Positions 10,551 to 22,793 of a stretch of 64,000 nucleotides of DNA are shown in pieces. This DNA is from Isoetes taiwanensis (lineage: Eukaryota; Streptophyta; Lycopodiopsida; Isoetales; Isoetaceae). The notes under the pieces were generated by a model, which saw only the letters and a program-made list of their open reading frames with translations, searched no databases and was not told the origin of the DNA. Both the position numbers and the translations under genes were made by a program. Each line of letters begins with the position of its first letter. Positions within the stretch are counted from its first letter, which is position 1. Where the stretch lies: positions 2,458,116 through 2,522,115 of the forward strand of contig JAJEKV010000100.1 in assembly GCA_021234155.1 (NCBI GenBank), in the 5' to 3' direction.

Positions 10551-10564
10551 CGGCTCTTATACCA
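10551..10564 (-). other. Element A primer binding site, initiator-Met type
   Basis: On the minus strand the sequence directly inside the LTR reads TGGTATAAGAGCCG, which matches the plant initiator tRNA-Met primer site (TGGTATCAGAGC) with one difference. One base separates it from the LTR edge, as usual. It fixes the element as minus-strand and the LTR at 10566-12236 as its 5' LTR. Confidence 0.75.
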
Positions 10565-10565
10565 C

Positions 10566-12236
10566 TGTGACGCTCCCTGGATATATACGACACCCAGCCA
10601 TATACATACGGGGACTTTCCCCTCCCATAGCAACCAACTTGCCATGAGCCCAAAGTTCTATTTCGGCCATCTATGAAATGATGCCCGAAAAGAAGGACAC
10701 GAAGGGGTCATTCGGCCCACGCCTTCAGTGGGACTCCTACGTCGCGGAAGCATGAATACAAGGGTTAGCACACAGCATGAATGCATATAATTAACCACCA
10801 CGAAGGGTGGCGCATCCATCCAAATACCAAAGGCATAGAATATGCATCTAAACTAAGAAAACACCCAAACCCCAGGTTCTACCCCTACTCACTCGGTGAG
10901 GATTGACCGACGGGGGCCTCAAGAGATCAGCGTGACCGAGTCTTGGCATGGCGCTTGGCGGCATAGAACATCGGCTAGGGTTGTCCACTCCATCCGCCCC
11001 TCCTGTGCACACTTTGCAAATGGGTCAATTCATGCTATGGCTTCGCTATAGCCTTCCGGAGACGCAGGTTCAAGGTATCACCCTTTGAGCCTACTCCAGG
11101 TTCATGACTCCCCGGTCCGAGGAGGTGTGTGGGAAGCGTCCCCTCCCAGAATCACAGTGGTTCCATGGGTGAGCTAGAGAATACGTGCCGCATCAGCAAC
11201 CCCCGCATCCTTACCCGACTTACTCACCCTAAATCTACTCAAAGTACAGGATGCCCCATGCGGGTCACACCTCTGTACCCGTGGGAGTGTCCAGGACCCA
11301 TACCCGCCTGCTCTCAAGCCCTAGCTCACCGGGCCGGGCTATTAGGCCTAGCCCACTGTAGGAGTCTCAGGAGCCTTTTATGTTCGTGCAAGACCCCACC
11401 CCCACTTCACCACTGTGTTCCTTGTCTGGTGCTAAGCCAGTCCATAGCATCTAGGACCCGGTGGGCTCTTGTGCACATGCCGCATTTAATAGGACTCTAC
11501 AGGGCTCTATCTAGGAGCATACTACAATACATGGCTCAGAGGTCTCTACCCCCCGTAATTCCCCCATTTCAGAGTCATACTAGACAAAGAGCTAACAATC
11601 CATCCTTTCCAAGCAAAACCAGAATCAAATATAAAGAGAATTTACCTTTACAACCAAGGGTTAGTTCCTATGATTGAAACACAAAGAGAACAGAGAAACA
11701 AACACAACCAAGGCCCAATAGGGGCGTTATCTAGAATTCACGGCTATCCTAGCCACTCACCTGAGTTCTGGCTGGACTCGTTACCATGGGGTGCTTCCAT
11801 CTCTTGGGTGTTGAGGGTTCAGCTTCTGCTTCACAGGTTCGACTTGGTATGGTGGCGCTCTGATAGGTATGATGGCGCTCAGCTCCTGCTCCTTCTTTGG
11901 CCGAATTGAGGGAGTCAACACAGGGATATGGATCAGGTTGACAGCCTAATTTGGCAATCCCCATACTGGCCAATCGATTGGGGCAGGTGGCGCCTTCCCA
12001 AAACAGTAATTAGCCTAATTAATCCTATTTAATCCTTAATTTCCTAAGTTATAGGTTATTATCTTTAATGGTTAAATTAGCATAGCTAATTTAATCCCTT
12101 TTAGAGTAACCCCCTAGGTTACAATTAAGTTGACGTATCCCATGGTGGCGTACCTTTAGGGGGGTGACGTGCGTGTATTTGGACGTGTCCCGTATAATTA
12201 CGTGACGTAGACCGTATAAATACGTGGAACGTCACA
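10566..12236 (-). repeat. Element A 5' LTR (1671 bp)
   Basis: The segment begins TGTGACG and ends CGTCACA, a perfect 7-bp terminal inverted repeat with TG...CA ends, and abuts a primer binding site. A TATA-like CGTATAAATACG lies near 12212. ORFs inside (for example 11129-11677) have no recognisable product and are treated as chance. No second copy of this LTR is in the window; the TGTGAC start near 63767 is only similar in its first bases. The LTR abuts LINE-related sequence at 12237. Confidence 0.75.
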
Positions 12237-14935
12237 ATGGGGGACTCAAAACCCAGTGGAGAAGATATCCACTAGAGCAACACTACCCACCACATACATA
12301 ACATGGAAAAGCAGAGAATACAGATCACCATGAGCACAACTGTTTGCTATGAGTAGGTGTGAATCTGAAGATATTGTTCCCAAATGACACTTTTGATGTC
12401 ATCCTTCAAGGAAGAACATTTGTAAGCCTTCACAATGCGACTACGGGCATCGCTAAGCACTTGTGTATCTGAAAAGAGCTGTCCCTTGAAGATGAGGAGA
12501 TTTCGTCTCTTCCAGATGGACCAGATGATCCAAGCAGATGCTAAGTGGAAAGCCCTCTTTGCCAACTTGTCCCAAGAACTAGGATAGACCCGACAAAAGG
12601 ACCTCACGACTATTCAAGTCACAATGGAAAAGACTTCGAAAGCCACCGCCAAGCTGGTCGAACATGGTGACACAAGAAGAAGCGGTGCTCAATTGTCTCA
12701 TCCCTCTCAAGGTGCAAGAGGGCGGATCACGAGACTGGCTGGGCCAAATCGATGAACAACAAGGTGTTTACCCAAGACGCATCTATGAGTGATCCGCCAC
12801 CATAAAATGGATAACTTAGGATGAAGCAATTTATCCCATACCCATCGCCCGATCGCTTTTACGATGAGGCTCGGGGATAACTAAAGGCCACTTTGGTGAT
12901 GGAGGCAACACCTCGGGATGAAGCAGACCACATACATCGAGGTGCACCGCCCTCCTTAACAACGCCATGAACTACCCCCAGGCGGGGAGCCACGTCTTGT
13001 GGGTGTGGAGGAAGTGTAGCGCTACTTTTTCCCAAATGCTCCGGTCCCAACGAAGGAGAAGGAACTTCAATTTGAACTCATTCCACGTCAACAATCTTGT
13101 CTCATTATACCATGCAGATACCGTGAGCACACCTGCTGCTCGCCACCGACGTTAAGGTCAATGGATGGGCCGAGAATAGACCGGGGGGACAATCTGCATG
13201 ACCAGTCACCCAAAGGGATCCACCAACAACCGGTCAGAGATCTGTGTGTGGGCCATTGGATGGAACCAAAAACAAAGTGCGCCGCCGGTTTCCCAAGCGG
13301 TTAGCAACCCTTGAGGAAAGGAGATGCATTAGGATATGGAGAAAGTGGATAGAATAATGCCCATGGGAGGAGAGGCTTAATGGATGGAGAGCCAAAGGAA
13401 ATGCACCTCTGTAAAGACCGGGTGAATGAGACGCAGACCTGGAGAATTACCAGCATTATTGAGAATCCGCCACATGAACTTAGAGATCAGCAAGATGGAT
13501 GCCATGTAGACATGTGTACCACTCAGAACTGACTTTGCCACAGTTACACGACCAGCCATGGATAACTTAGCCGTGGACCACCGAACAAATGCCTTTCCAA
13601 CCCCTTAATAATGACATCCCACGCATCACCGATGAGAGGTGTATACCAACCGGAATGCCTAGAAGCTTAGTTGCCTTCCCATGAGGAAGAACCTTCCGTG
13701 GAAATGCAACCCGCGTAAGACGACACCGGAGAGTCTAGGGCCTGAGGCGCATTACACTTTGCCACCCCACAAAGATACCCGCCAACGAAAACGTCCAACA
13801 AGGAAATGGCATTCTCGCAATTCCCGCTCATCAGCCATCAAGAACAAGAAAGTGTCATCCGCATACCGATTCATGAGATCTCTTGTGAACCATTATTCAT
13901 GGGAAGACCATGCAGGATGCCTTCCCGCATCGCAAGAGAGAATACCCGAAAGAATCTCCGCCACAATTGTAAAAAGCAACGGTGCCAAAGGACAGCCCGG
14001 CGAATGCCAATGCCCCCCACCAAAAAATGTTGATGGTTCTCCTTGAAAAAGAACCAAGAACGAAAGCGTAATAATGAAGTTTCATAACATCCGCGAACCG
14101 GGCACCAAAACCAAGGCGTAAAAAGGCAATCGCTCCAGAAACTCCAGTCAACACCGCCATATGCTTTTGCAAAATCCAGCTTCAAGTGTACAATAATAGG
14201 GTAACCATGCATTCTAGCCCAATAGAGACCCTCATATGCTGCTGCCACATTATTCAAGATACACCCGCGAGGGCAAGAAAAACGGGATCAAGCGTGGAGG
14301 AGATGGACTCGGTAAGCACGCCACAAAGCTTCTGAGCAAAAGCTTTAGCAAAGATCTTGTACACTGAGGACAACAAAGTAATGGGGCGCCAATCTGAAAT
14401 GGAAGAGGGATCCTTACATTTTGGAATAAGGGAGATGCAACCAGAGTTGAGGATTTTGTCCAAGTGCCTTTGTCTTTTAAAATCCCTGAAAGCATCATAT
14501 ACATCTGCACCAAGCCAATCCCAATACTCCTGGAAAAACTCCACTGGAATACCATCAAGACCCGGACACTTGCCCCTCTTGAGAGAAAATGTGGCCTCAG
14601 CTAAATCATTCTGGCTGATCTCAGCCTCTAAAGTGGCCCTTTGCTCATTGGTGACTATAGGATGAACCTTAGCAAGCAAGGCCGCTTGAAAATCTGACTG
14701 AAAGGGAAGACGCCGAGCAGTGAAGAAAGCTGAAAAGTGATTATGCAAAAAGCCTCTAAGCTCAGCTGGATCTGAAACAACACGCCCATCCTGAGTCTGC
14801 AGAGACTGAAGAGATGCAGCTAGCTTTCTTGTTTTGGCAGCTCTGAAGAAAAAACATGTGCACCGGTCTCCCTCCTTGAACCATTGCAACCCAGCTTTAA
14901 TGCGAGCAAAGTGCACCTGTTCTGATTCCATCTGC
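12237..14935 (-). mobile_element. L1-like LINE remnant (ORF2 reverse transcriptase), truncated at both ends
   Basis: Minus-strand coding pieces of a plant L1-type ORF2. 14254-14952 has RT N-terminal boxes (KRGKCPGLDGIPVEFFQEYW and LISLIPK-type words before DWRPITLL and YKIFAKAFAQKL). 13871-14257 continues with LDFAKAYGGVDWSF. The catalytic YADD is at 13854-13865 in a third frame. 12347-12607 is the C-terminal zf-RVT-type tail (AWIIWSIWKRRNLLIF). Frameshifts and stops break it throughout. The 5' end joins an aspartate-kinase fragment near 14935; the 3' end meets the element A LTR and no poly(A) tail remains. No endonuclease domain is present. Confidence 0.88.
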
Positions 14936-15200
14936 CTAATGAAACACCTCATTTATTGCTAAGAAGATGAACAAACTCTCTCTCCCAAGTCTTGATTGCA
15001 TCGAGAGTCAATGGAGATGTTGACCACTTATCGCAACAACATCAACAGATATACCAAACTTCTGAAAGGCTTGGAAAACATAGAAAAATGAAAAACAAAC
15101 TTAAGACATTTTTGAAGAACAATTTATGCAATTGTCTTGCATTTGAGAATAATAAGGAGAAGGCAATGTACTGCATTTAATAGCATTCTCTTATGTTTTA
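14936..15200 (-). pseudogene. Aspartate kinase ACT-domain fragment (copy 1)
   Basis: The reverse complement of this stretch aligns by eye with 58620-58860 on the plus strand, including intron-like T-rich sequence and an exon encoding FGISVDVVA and a degraded SLTLD-IKTWEREFVHLL. These words match the plant monofunctional aspartate kinase C-terminus (GISVDVVATSEVSISLTLD type), which forms the regulatory ACT domain. This copy has lost the frame and is broken by the LINE. Confidence 0.65.
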
Positions 15201-15590
15201 CCATCTAGGATTTGACATAAATTCTCTTTTTACACTTCTTGCTGTATTGTCATCACAACTCTTATTAGGGTAAAACCATGAAAGGGTGTACGTACATCGT
15301 ACTGAATTGAAGGACGAATTCGTGCTTTTTCGGGTTACATTTTGGGTGTACAATGCGATACTCCAATTTCTCTTTTTTGTGGCAGGCACACAATGATTGC
15401 GAGAACATCCCCTGACAACCCATCGTTGGAATTCTTGGCGCACCGAATCGAACTCAGTTTGAAGGAATCCGTCCCTCCCTTTCCAAAATTTTCCCCTTCC
15501 CATAACATTCACCAAACAAGAATTCCGCAAGAAAGGTAGAGAATTTCACAAGAATTCTTTAAGGAATTCCAATCAATTTCATTTTTGCAG
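15201..15590. other. Upstream region of the split DDE-transposase-like gene
   Basis: AT-rich sequence with no supported ORF. A T-rich stretch ending TTTTTGCAG directly before the ATG at 15591 looks like a splice acceptor, so the first coding exon may follow a leader intron. Confidence 0.3.
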
Positions 15591-15749
15591 ATGGAGGGCG
15601 AGAACTTCACTGCAAGTGCTGGTTCTAAACGCAAGTATTCTGACATTGGGCTGTGTTACGCTATAAAACAAATAAAGCAGCGTGTTGATAGGTCGGTGTA
15701 TTGCATTCTCAGCTGTTTGCAAGCGCTTCGTCCAGATCAAAGAGTAGTT
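15591..15749 (+). pseudogene. DDE-transposase-like gene, exon 1 (part 1 of 3)
   Basis: Opens MEGENFTASAGSKRKYSDIG and stays open up to the TAGTT target duplication of element B at 15745-15749. Coding resumes at 26811 directly after the duplicated TAGTT, so element B split a single exon. The N-terminus is basic and Cys-containing but has no clear DNA-binding motif. The family is recognised from the later parts. Confidence 0.6.
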
Positions 15750-16338
15750 TGTTTGGGGTCTGGGTTCGGGAACTCCTGGAAGACAGCCCTCTGTGAGGAC
15801 CCATGGATCTAACAGGAGAGTCCGGGGGACTATGTCACGCGGGATTTGCAAGAAGAGAACAAGAAGAAGAAAACAGAACAAAAAGGAACAATGAGAGGAA
15901 AATGATAAGCTTCCTTGATATCAATGATGAACATACATGAGCTCTCGCAATCGAGAGAAGACTGAAAATGAGACAAGACTCAAAACTCATCTAGCCTTCA
16001 TGTGCTAGCTCTAATCATATATATAGTACAATGGCCTTTGGCCCAATATAGACACTCTGACTGATCTCGGTGCCGACTCCTGGGAGGAGGCCTGATTTGC
16101 AGGAATGTTGGCGGTGCCTCATGAAATGCCTAGAATCATGCTGACGCGGGCGGTGGCGGGCCATCACTTGTCTGAGCGGCGCCTCTTGTTGACGGGCGCA
16201 GGCTTTGGCTGCGTGGTCTGCTGCTTGGACTTCTGCTGAGCCTTTGATGGCTGACCCGTGGCTGACTGTGGATCCTTGAGCTTGACCTGGTCCGTCGTGT
16301 GCATGAATAGTCCTGAACTAGGAGGCACAGGACTAACA
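15750..16338 (-). repeat. Element B 3' LTR
   Basis: Starts TGTTTGGGGTC and ends GACTAACA. It matches 26215-26805 along its length, apart from differences concentrated at CTG/CAG/CCG positions and homopolymers. A minus-strand TATATATA motif near 16015-16025 is shared by both copies and is a likely LTR promoter TATA box. Confidence 0.93.
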
Positions 16339-19308
16339 CTCCCCCCCACCAAACGACACTCAGTCTGAAGAAAAGGAGGAATGGCTTCCGAGGGCGGGAA
16401 ACTAGAAGTCGAAAAGTGATCCTCACGGGAATGAGGTCGGGCGCCATTATGGTAATGAGCAATGAGGTCCTGGCGTGTTTGAAGAGCTTCGGGGTGTTGA
16501 GCCCGAGGGGCGTGATGGGCCTCAATGAGAAAGTGAGAGCGCACCATGTCTTCCGGGCAAAGATGGGCGTCAAGGAACAAACTGGCACTCCATGAGAAGG
16601 CAGGTTTGGAGACCGAAGGCACTGACACTGGCATTCGGATTGCAGTGAAAGATTGGACGCTGCCGATTTAAAGAGCTGACCAGGATGCATTTGAGAGCTG
16701 CACAGAAACCAGCTTGACGGTGGACTGAAGGGTCTGGTGAGGTGGCAGCATTCTGCAAGAAGGTATCAAGACCATGCAAGGCATCAGCAGTCTTTTGCCA
16801 ACCACGCTCATTACCGATATAAATCCAATTTTCAGTAGTGTCCAAGGTGGCATTATCCTCCCAGTTGGAGCGTCGGACAAATCGGGGATCCCACCGGAGA
16901 TCCGTGGAGATCTGAGGTGGAGTCGACCCTGCGTGGCCATCCATGACCTTCGTCCAAAAGGGAAGACGCCAGTCAGAAGAAAGGAACCGTGGGCGTGGAG
17001 GGGCTCCTAAGGAAGCATATGGGGAGGGAAGCATGCTCGTGTGCGTGGGGTGCAGAGCCATGTCCCTAAATGCTTGAACAAGATTTTGATCTAGAGCACG
17101 ACACCAATGGTCCCAGTCAGAAGTAGAGAGTAATTGATATACAGGAGGATTGACCCAACCCGTGGGGATGGTCTTGCTTTCCAGAAGGCCACGGAGTTGA
17201 TTGTAGCCTCCCAAGTGCTGCATATAAATCTGGGCAAATTCGAGATCATCAGGGTGTGCCAGATTTTTGTTGACCTGTTCCAACGTTTCACCGCCACGAG
17301 GTAAAGTCTTGAGCCGTTGAGCATGTACTCCTGTTCAAAAGTCTGAGACTGAGCAGGATCCTTGAAATATTTGTTGGCGGTTGATAACAACCAAGCAGCA
17401 TTGGAGTTGCCGCTAAAAACCTGATGGGCCTCATCCCGGAATTTATCCTGGAGATCCGCTAGGTAGAAGTCATGAAAAACATATGCCATAGGTTTGAACA
17501 ACTTCGGAAGATGACTAGTTCAGATCTTCAACCATGAGTTGATCAAAGACTAAGAGTGCACAAAATAAACCCTTATCTTCTATAGAAAGATCCGGCCAGA
17601 TCCGAAGGAAGTCCACACTGGTGAGTGGCGGGTGATGAACTTGGCCATTGGCCGTGTACCACTTCAAAAGAAAGAGGTGCCGTCGGGCCACCACATAGTC
17701 AAGATAGCTGGAAGGAGTAGAGAAATCCACCGGTATGTTGGTAGCAAGTTCAAGATATCCCTCCTGTTTGTTTTGGGCTTCCTCAGCCGATTGAACTGCT
17801 TGCTGGAGCTGATGTTCAAGGTCACGGATCCGATGCTCCTTTTCTAACAAAAGACGGGACTGATCCCGGACCCGTTTACCAGGAAGCGTGGCATGTGAAG
17901 AGGATTGCCCAGGAGTCTGGAGACGAAGTGTGGCAATCTCCGCATCATCGAGGACCTTTTGTTTTACGAACCTCCAACGGTGAGTCCGAGGGGCGTTAAC
18001 TCGATTGGTGGCGTGGAAAGTCGAAGCTTCAAGGGCGGTGAGTCGAGTTTCTCGCTCAGTGAGGTTTTGAACTTGAGGGCTGTAATTGTCACAAAGCTCT
18101 GTGTACAAGGTGTCGAGTTTAGCAATGTGTTTCTCCTTTTCACCCAAGAGAGTTTGGAGCTGAGCCTGCTGATCTGTAAGTAGTCTGGTCTGATCCTGAG
18201 CACTTGTGACATCGAGGCGGGCCTGTAATAGAGCCGCGTGCTTTTCTTGAAGTTGGGCCTCCAAAGTTTGAATATGGGCAGTGGCAGCTTGAAGGTCTCT
18301 TTGAACAAAGATCGTAGCCTCGAGGACGCTCAACACCCGGCCATGAGAGCCTCCTGGGATGCTTGTAGCTGCAGGGCAGCGGCTTGAACATCTTGTTGGA
18401 AGTTGTACAGGAGCTGTTGAGGATGGGGAGGTTCAGGGCCCTGTTGCTGCTGTGTCTGAGATTGTTTAGAGGCATGGCAGGAATTGGCAGGCGTGGCCTC
18501 AGAGGAGGAAGAGGATACGAATACATGCACGGCCCGAGGTTGAACAAAGACGAGGGGAGGCCGGGCGTGATGGTACAGCTTGTTGAGTTTGATGCTGGGA
18601 ATGCCGAGAGCGCTGAGTGGAGGTATGGGAAGTGGAAGGGCTCTCAAGAACAGGAAGATAATGACGAATTAGGGCCTGTAGATGGCCTCCCACGGAAATT
18701 TCAGAGACAGAGGAGGGAGTAGCCCGGATGCGGTCTACTTCTTGAAGAAGGCGATAGAATAAAAGCTGTGGCCAATCAACATGCAGATTGGAGTGGATGG
18801 CAGTGATGACCATATTGTAAAACGGCTTATTGATGTGGGTGTTCTTAATGGAATGCCCAAGCAATTTTCTCCACAGAAACTTCACAAAAGTCTCATGTGG
18901 TTTGGCAATATTTGTGAGGCGATGCTGGTTTGCTTGATAAGCAGGAGCGCCAAACTGAGTGACGTCCATGTCCTGTAAAGCAGCCCAAGAAACAGAAGGT
19001 TTTTGCAAAGGGATGCGGAATACCTCAGAAATCAAATGCTGAGTAAGTAAAATGGTGGTGCCATCGACCTCCGTAGCAAAGCCTTCCGGGCTATTGACGA
19101 TGTGTGCTATGAACTGCTGCAATTGCGCCGGATTGGGGGCCGGGAGCTCCATTTGTGAAAATTCGTAAAGCTTGTGGCGTTCTGCAACTTCCCGACTCAG
19201 ACCAACAAGGGCCTCTCGAAAGGTGAGCGTCGAGAAAGACACAGACCCGAAAAGAGTCGCATCCCGTGGAGCAGAAGCTTGAAGCGTAGAAAGTTTGGGG
19301 GCTGCCAT
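16140..19308 (-). pseudogene. Element B accessory protein after integrase, coiled coil, frameshifted
   Basis: A Met in strong context (CGCCATGGC) at 19308 opens a frame starting MAAPKLSTLQASAPRD and running about 260 residues. It has a helical domain with ITEVFRIP-like and LWRKLLGHSIKNTHINKPFY segments, reminiscent of plant retrotransposon mobile-domain-type proteins. A 273-aa frame (17515-18336) follows, rich in Gln/Glu/Leu heptads (about 100 residues of coiled coil, for example LEAQLQEKHAALLQARLD). Frames at 17091-17501, 16570-17283 and 16164-16634 continue it. This is probably one protein of about 1000 residues with frameshifts. It sits where env-like ORFs occur in some Ty3 elements, but no signal peptide or membrane anchor is visible. 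Confidence 0.6.
16339..16350 (-). other. Element B polypurine tract
   Basis: On the minus strand GGTGGGGGGGAG lies immediately against the 3' LTR edge, the expected primer for plus-strand DNA synthesis. Confidence 0.85.
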
Positions 19309-20360
19309 GGCGAAAAGCGTCGGAACAGAAGGGACTGTGTGAAGAAAGCGGAGAGCGGTGAACTGAAGGCGCCGAGAGACGAAAAGTTTTAGGGCGCGCA
19401 ATTGGAGGCGAAGGGGTATGATGAGGGCGAAACTGTAACCGTTGATGGTGCCAGGTGTCGAAAGATGCCAAGCATGGGCTTGAGAGGCAAAAATTTGGCT
19501 AAGTCCCCAAACAACAAAGGGAGAAGCAATGAACGGTGAAGATGAGACGTGAGAGAATGATCGGATGTGACAGGTGGCCAAAGGACACATATTAATGTTT
19601 GACGGGTATGAAAAGAAGCAAGGGCAGTTAATGCTAGCAACTCGAAGTGGGATATCATTAAAACGAATGTGTCAGAGGGTACCCTTGCTAGATATGCGGC
19701 GGGAGAAAGGATTCTCAGTTTAGAAAGAGCCTTGCATTGCAAACACGTCGGCAAATTTCTGATTGGTCCACGTCGACTAGCAGTTCCTCGGTTGGCTATA
19801 TAAGACGAACCGGGAGTGAAGTGAAGACATTCGATGGCGCTTAGCATGGCAGCTGCTGGTTTGAACGAGGGTTGTACAATGCCGACGAACTGTCAATAGT
19901 GGATCGCCTGTAAAATGAATTGTCTGGACCTGTGGCGCTGCCACAACCGTGGCCTTCGAATGGATGGCTGGTGCTCCGGGATGGCTGAACATCCCGACCC
20001 TAATACCAACGGGATGGAGGTGGTTCTGCACCTTATTTGGGACCACGAAAGCGAACCTCTACCATATCCTCCGCATCACCTCTGCTCCGAACCCGGAGTA
20101 GAGGGTTTTTCTTCTTAGGTTGGTAGTAGATAGGGCTCTGAGCCCGTTTTTGTATATAGGGCAGTGCCCATAGCGGAAATAGCTGGGCTTTGCCCGCATT
20201 TTGTAAAAAAATATCCACTATAATATAATATGCCGCCTTTCTAGTCACTTTCTGTGGTGTTTGCTTCTTGAACTCAGATCACGTTTGTTGATTTTAAACT
20301 TTACGTGTGATGAAATGTTTTGAGGCGAAAACCATTAACCGATGTAGGTAATGGAGTGCC
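19309..20360 (-). other. Element B spacer between integrase and accessory ORF
   Basis: No supported ORF with recognisable content. The minus-strand frames here (19389-19847, 19777-20046) are short and lack motifs. This may contain the promoter and leader for the accessory ORF. Confidence 0.35.
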
Positions 20361-20362
20361 AT

Positions 20363-21700
20363 CTAACTCAGCCAGTTGGAAAACACTGGGTCGAACCACT
20401 TGAACAATTTGATAAGGGCCAAGCCAACGAAACTTAAGTTTACCCGAAAATTTTTGTACACGGAATCATAAAGAAGAACCAAATCGTCTTCTTTGAATGT
20501 TTTTGTCTTGAGGCGTTTGTCATGTAAAGATTTTTGCAATCGCTGTCCATGAAGAACTTCGAATATAAGCATCCCTTGAAGTTCATCCAAGCGTTCCAAT
20601 TGATAGACCCTTTCTTTGAGTCACGGCCAGAAGCGGATTATGGGCAAGTGCTTGATTAAAGCGAGCGTTGGAAGGATGTATTCAAAGCGGCATGAGAGCT
20701 TCGACCATAAACCAATTTGAAAAGAGTGTGACCTGTAGCAATTTTGAAACAAGTATTGTAGGCCCAAAGAACAGTAGGAAGTTTTGTTTGCCGATGCGTG
20801 CGTGAAGCGTCACAAATTTTTCTTGAGAATGGTGACCCGAGTTTGTTGGTGCTTTCGCCAAACCATTACCTTGAGGATAGTAAAGGTGTGCTCTTGTGAT
20901 GATGTATCGGGAGATAATCCGTCCGCTCCTTGATGGTATGATTGATAAAGTGGACACCACGATCAACGACCACCAACTCAGGTAGGGCGACCAAATCGGC
21001 GTGATGATTTGTTGATAAAGGACCACTCCGTTTTGCTGCGGTGTTGTGCGGAAGTGCGCAAGCTTCCGCCCATTTGGTAAGCGTAGTCGGTGAGAACCAG
21101 AATGTAGCAGACGCGGGTGTGCAGCGGGGAGGATCTATGGGTCCCACAAAGTCCATTCCCCATTTGCTGAAGGGAAGTGGCGTGGCGACCGATGTCAAGG
21201 GAAGAGCGTCACGGGCTGTGGGTGCGTCCACCCCGGCAGCGGCGTGAAGCGTGGCGCTTTGAAAAGCGTGGGCCAAAAATACCCAGCTAGAAGGATTTTT
21301 TAGATGCCGTGGTGTCACCATGAAAATGACCACCACCTAGCCCTTGATGAGCTTCCCGAACAATATCTGGAACTTCATGAGGTAGAACACAACGTCGAAG
21401 GATCTTTTTTGTAGAGATGTCCGGCAATGGTGTAGTCACGGACCTCGCGGAGAAATTGATGTCGACGGGATTGCCGCTTGGCAGGAGAGAGCGTCGTGTC
21501 CTCTGGTGGAAGGGCACCCGTGAGGAGGTGCTTCTGAAAATCATGGAACCAATGTGGTGTTGCCGTGACTAAAAAAAGTTGAGCGTCGGGAAAGGCGTCT
21601 GAGACTCCTGTTGAGGGATCATCTGTGTGGATCGTGAAAGATAATCCGGGACTACATGAGATTTGCGGCCTTATGAACAATTTCAAAAGGGGCAAATTCT
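20363..21700 (-). pseudogene. Element B integrase
   Basis: Pieces in several frames: 21375-21695 and 21287-21544 hold the zinc-binding region (VREAHQGLGGGHFHGDTT); 20866-21336 holds MDFVGPIDPP (first Asp), LTKWAEACALP and LVVVDRGVHFINHTI (second Asp). 20682-21026 carries YYPQGNGLAKAPTN, where the usual catalytic Glu after GLA or GQA is Lys. 20363-20599 covers a C-terminal piece. Frameshifts separate them. Confidence 0.85.
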
Positions 21701-22793
21701 TGGAAAGAAGGACCCAACGAGCAATGCGGCCGTGGCGTGGATTTGTTGATCAAATAAAGGAGTGCTTGGTGGTCCACAAAGAACTTGATTTGACTGCCCA
21801 AAAGGTAGTGGCCGAAGCGTTGGACCGAGAAAATGAGACCCAAAGCTTCCGCGCTCGTGGCGCCGAATAGTTGCTTCAGCCGGGGAATTGAGTTTTCGTT
21901 TGGCGTGTCGATTTGGTTTGTCGATGTATCATATTCTTGAAAAGAACAGCTCCAATAGCAAACGCCGAGACATCGACATGAACATGAAAGGGCTTGTCCC
22001 ATTGAGGAGGAACAAGAACCGGGGCCTGAGTAAGCAAAAGCTTCAACTGTTGGAAAGCAGCATCCGCCTGGGAATTCCAAGCCCAGGTGGATTCGTCACC
22101 CGTGAGTTTATGAATGGGATGGACCTAATGGCTGCTAGTCCGAGAATGAAGGTGGAGTAATAATTGACCTTACCGGGGGAAAAGCGTGTCTCCTTGATAT
22201 TGGCTGGTGCTTGAGCTTTCCTGGCCCGATTTTGGCGGGATCGTGGTGATACCGCTTTCTTTATCGACAACGTGGCCTAAGCAACTCCCTGAGGTGACGC
22301 AAAAAGGTGCATTTCTCAGGATTGAGACTAATGCCGGACTCATCACATTTCTGGAAGACGAGTGCCAATTTATCCAAATGGTCAGCCATGGAACTGTAGG
22401 CAGAGAAGTCATCTTGAAAAATTTGTAAGAAGGGATTTTCCTTCATGAAATCATGAAAAACTGAGAGCATGATGCGTTGAAACGCGGATGAAGAGTTTGA
22501 TAAGCCAAAAAGGTACCACCTTGTAGGCAAAAGTGCTTAACACGGGTGGTGAAGGTAGTCTTGAGTTGATCAGATTCTTTGATTGAGATCTGATTGTAGC
22601 CAGAAAAACCATCCATGAAGGAGTACATCTCATGTCCAGCGACCTCTTCCAGAACCTGGTCTGTGAAGGGAAGTGGAAAATGATCACGCTCCGTGGCCTG
22701 ATTGAGTTTTTGGTAGTCCACGCAGACGCGGATCTTACCATTGTGTTTGAGTGCAATGACAATAGGGCTCACCCATTGAATGTTTGACCTCAT
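21652..22793 (-). pseudogene. Element B reverse transcriptase and RNase H
   Basis: 22443-22793 has the RT fingers and palm start (SPIVIALKHNGKIRVCVDYQ, then FMDGFSGYNQI). A frameshift follows and 22261-22530 carries the catalytic region with IFQDDFSAYS (QDD instead of the usual VDD/LDD) and GISLNPEKCTFL. 21652-22080 includes the RNase H segment SAEALGLIFSVQRFGHYLLG and FFVDHQALLYLINK. This Ty3-type polymerase copies element RNA into DNA. At least two frameshifts break it. Confidence 0.9.

Larger units (their letters stand above)
1541..12236 (-). mobile_element. Element A: chromovirus-like Ty3/gypsy retrotransposon, 3'-truncated
   Basis: On the minus strand the order is 5' LTR (10566-12236), primer binding site, a 4.5-kb block of unknown ORFs, gag (from about 5927), protease, RT, RNase H, integrase. 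The element stops just after the integrase C-terminal HVSLLK motif at about 1541, where a Ulp1-like exon begins, so the chromodomain (if it had one), polypurine tract and 3' LTR are missing. RT and integrase are of chromovirus type. Joining the LTR to the gag-pol is an inference from common orientation and the PBS; the ORF block between them is not a normal part of a chromovirus and could be a separate insertion. Confidence 0.6.

Noticed and set aside
11129-11677. 182-aa plus-strand ORF inside the element A LTR
   Set aside because: It lies within a segment bounded by TG...CA inverted ends and a PBS; composition is Pro/Ser/Arg without motifs. Treated as a chance ORF.
10566-12236. Solo LTR interpretation
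   Set aside because: A primer binding site abuts its inner edge in the right orientation, so it is better read as a 5' LTR with internal sequence attached.
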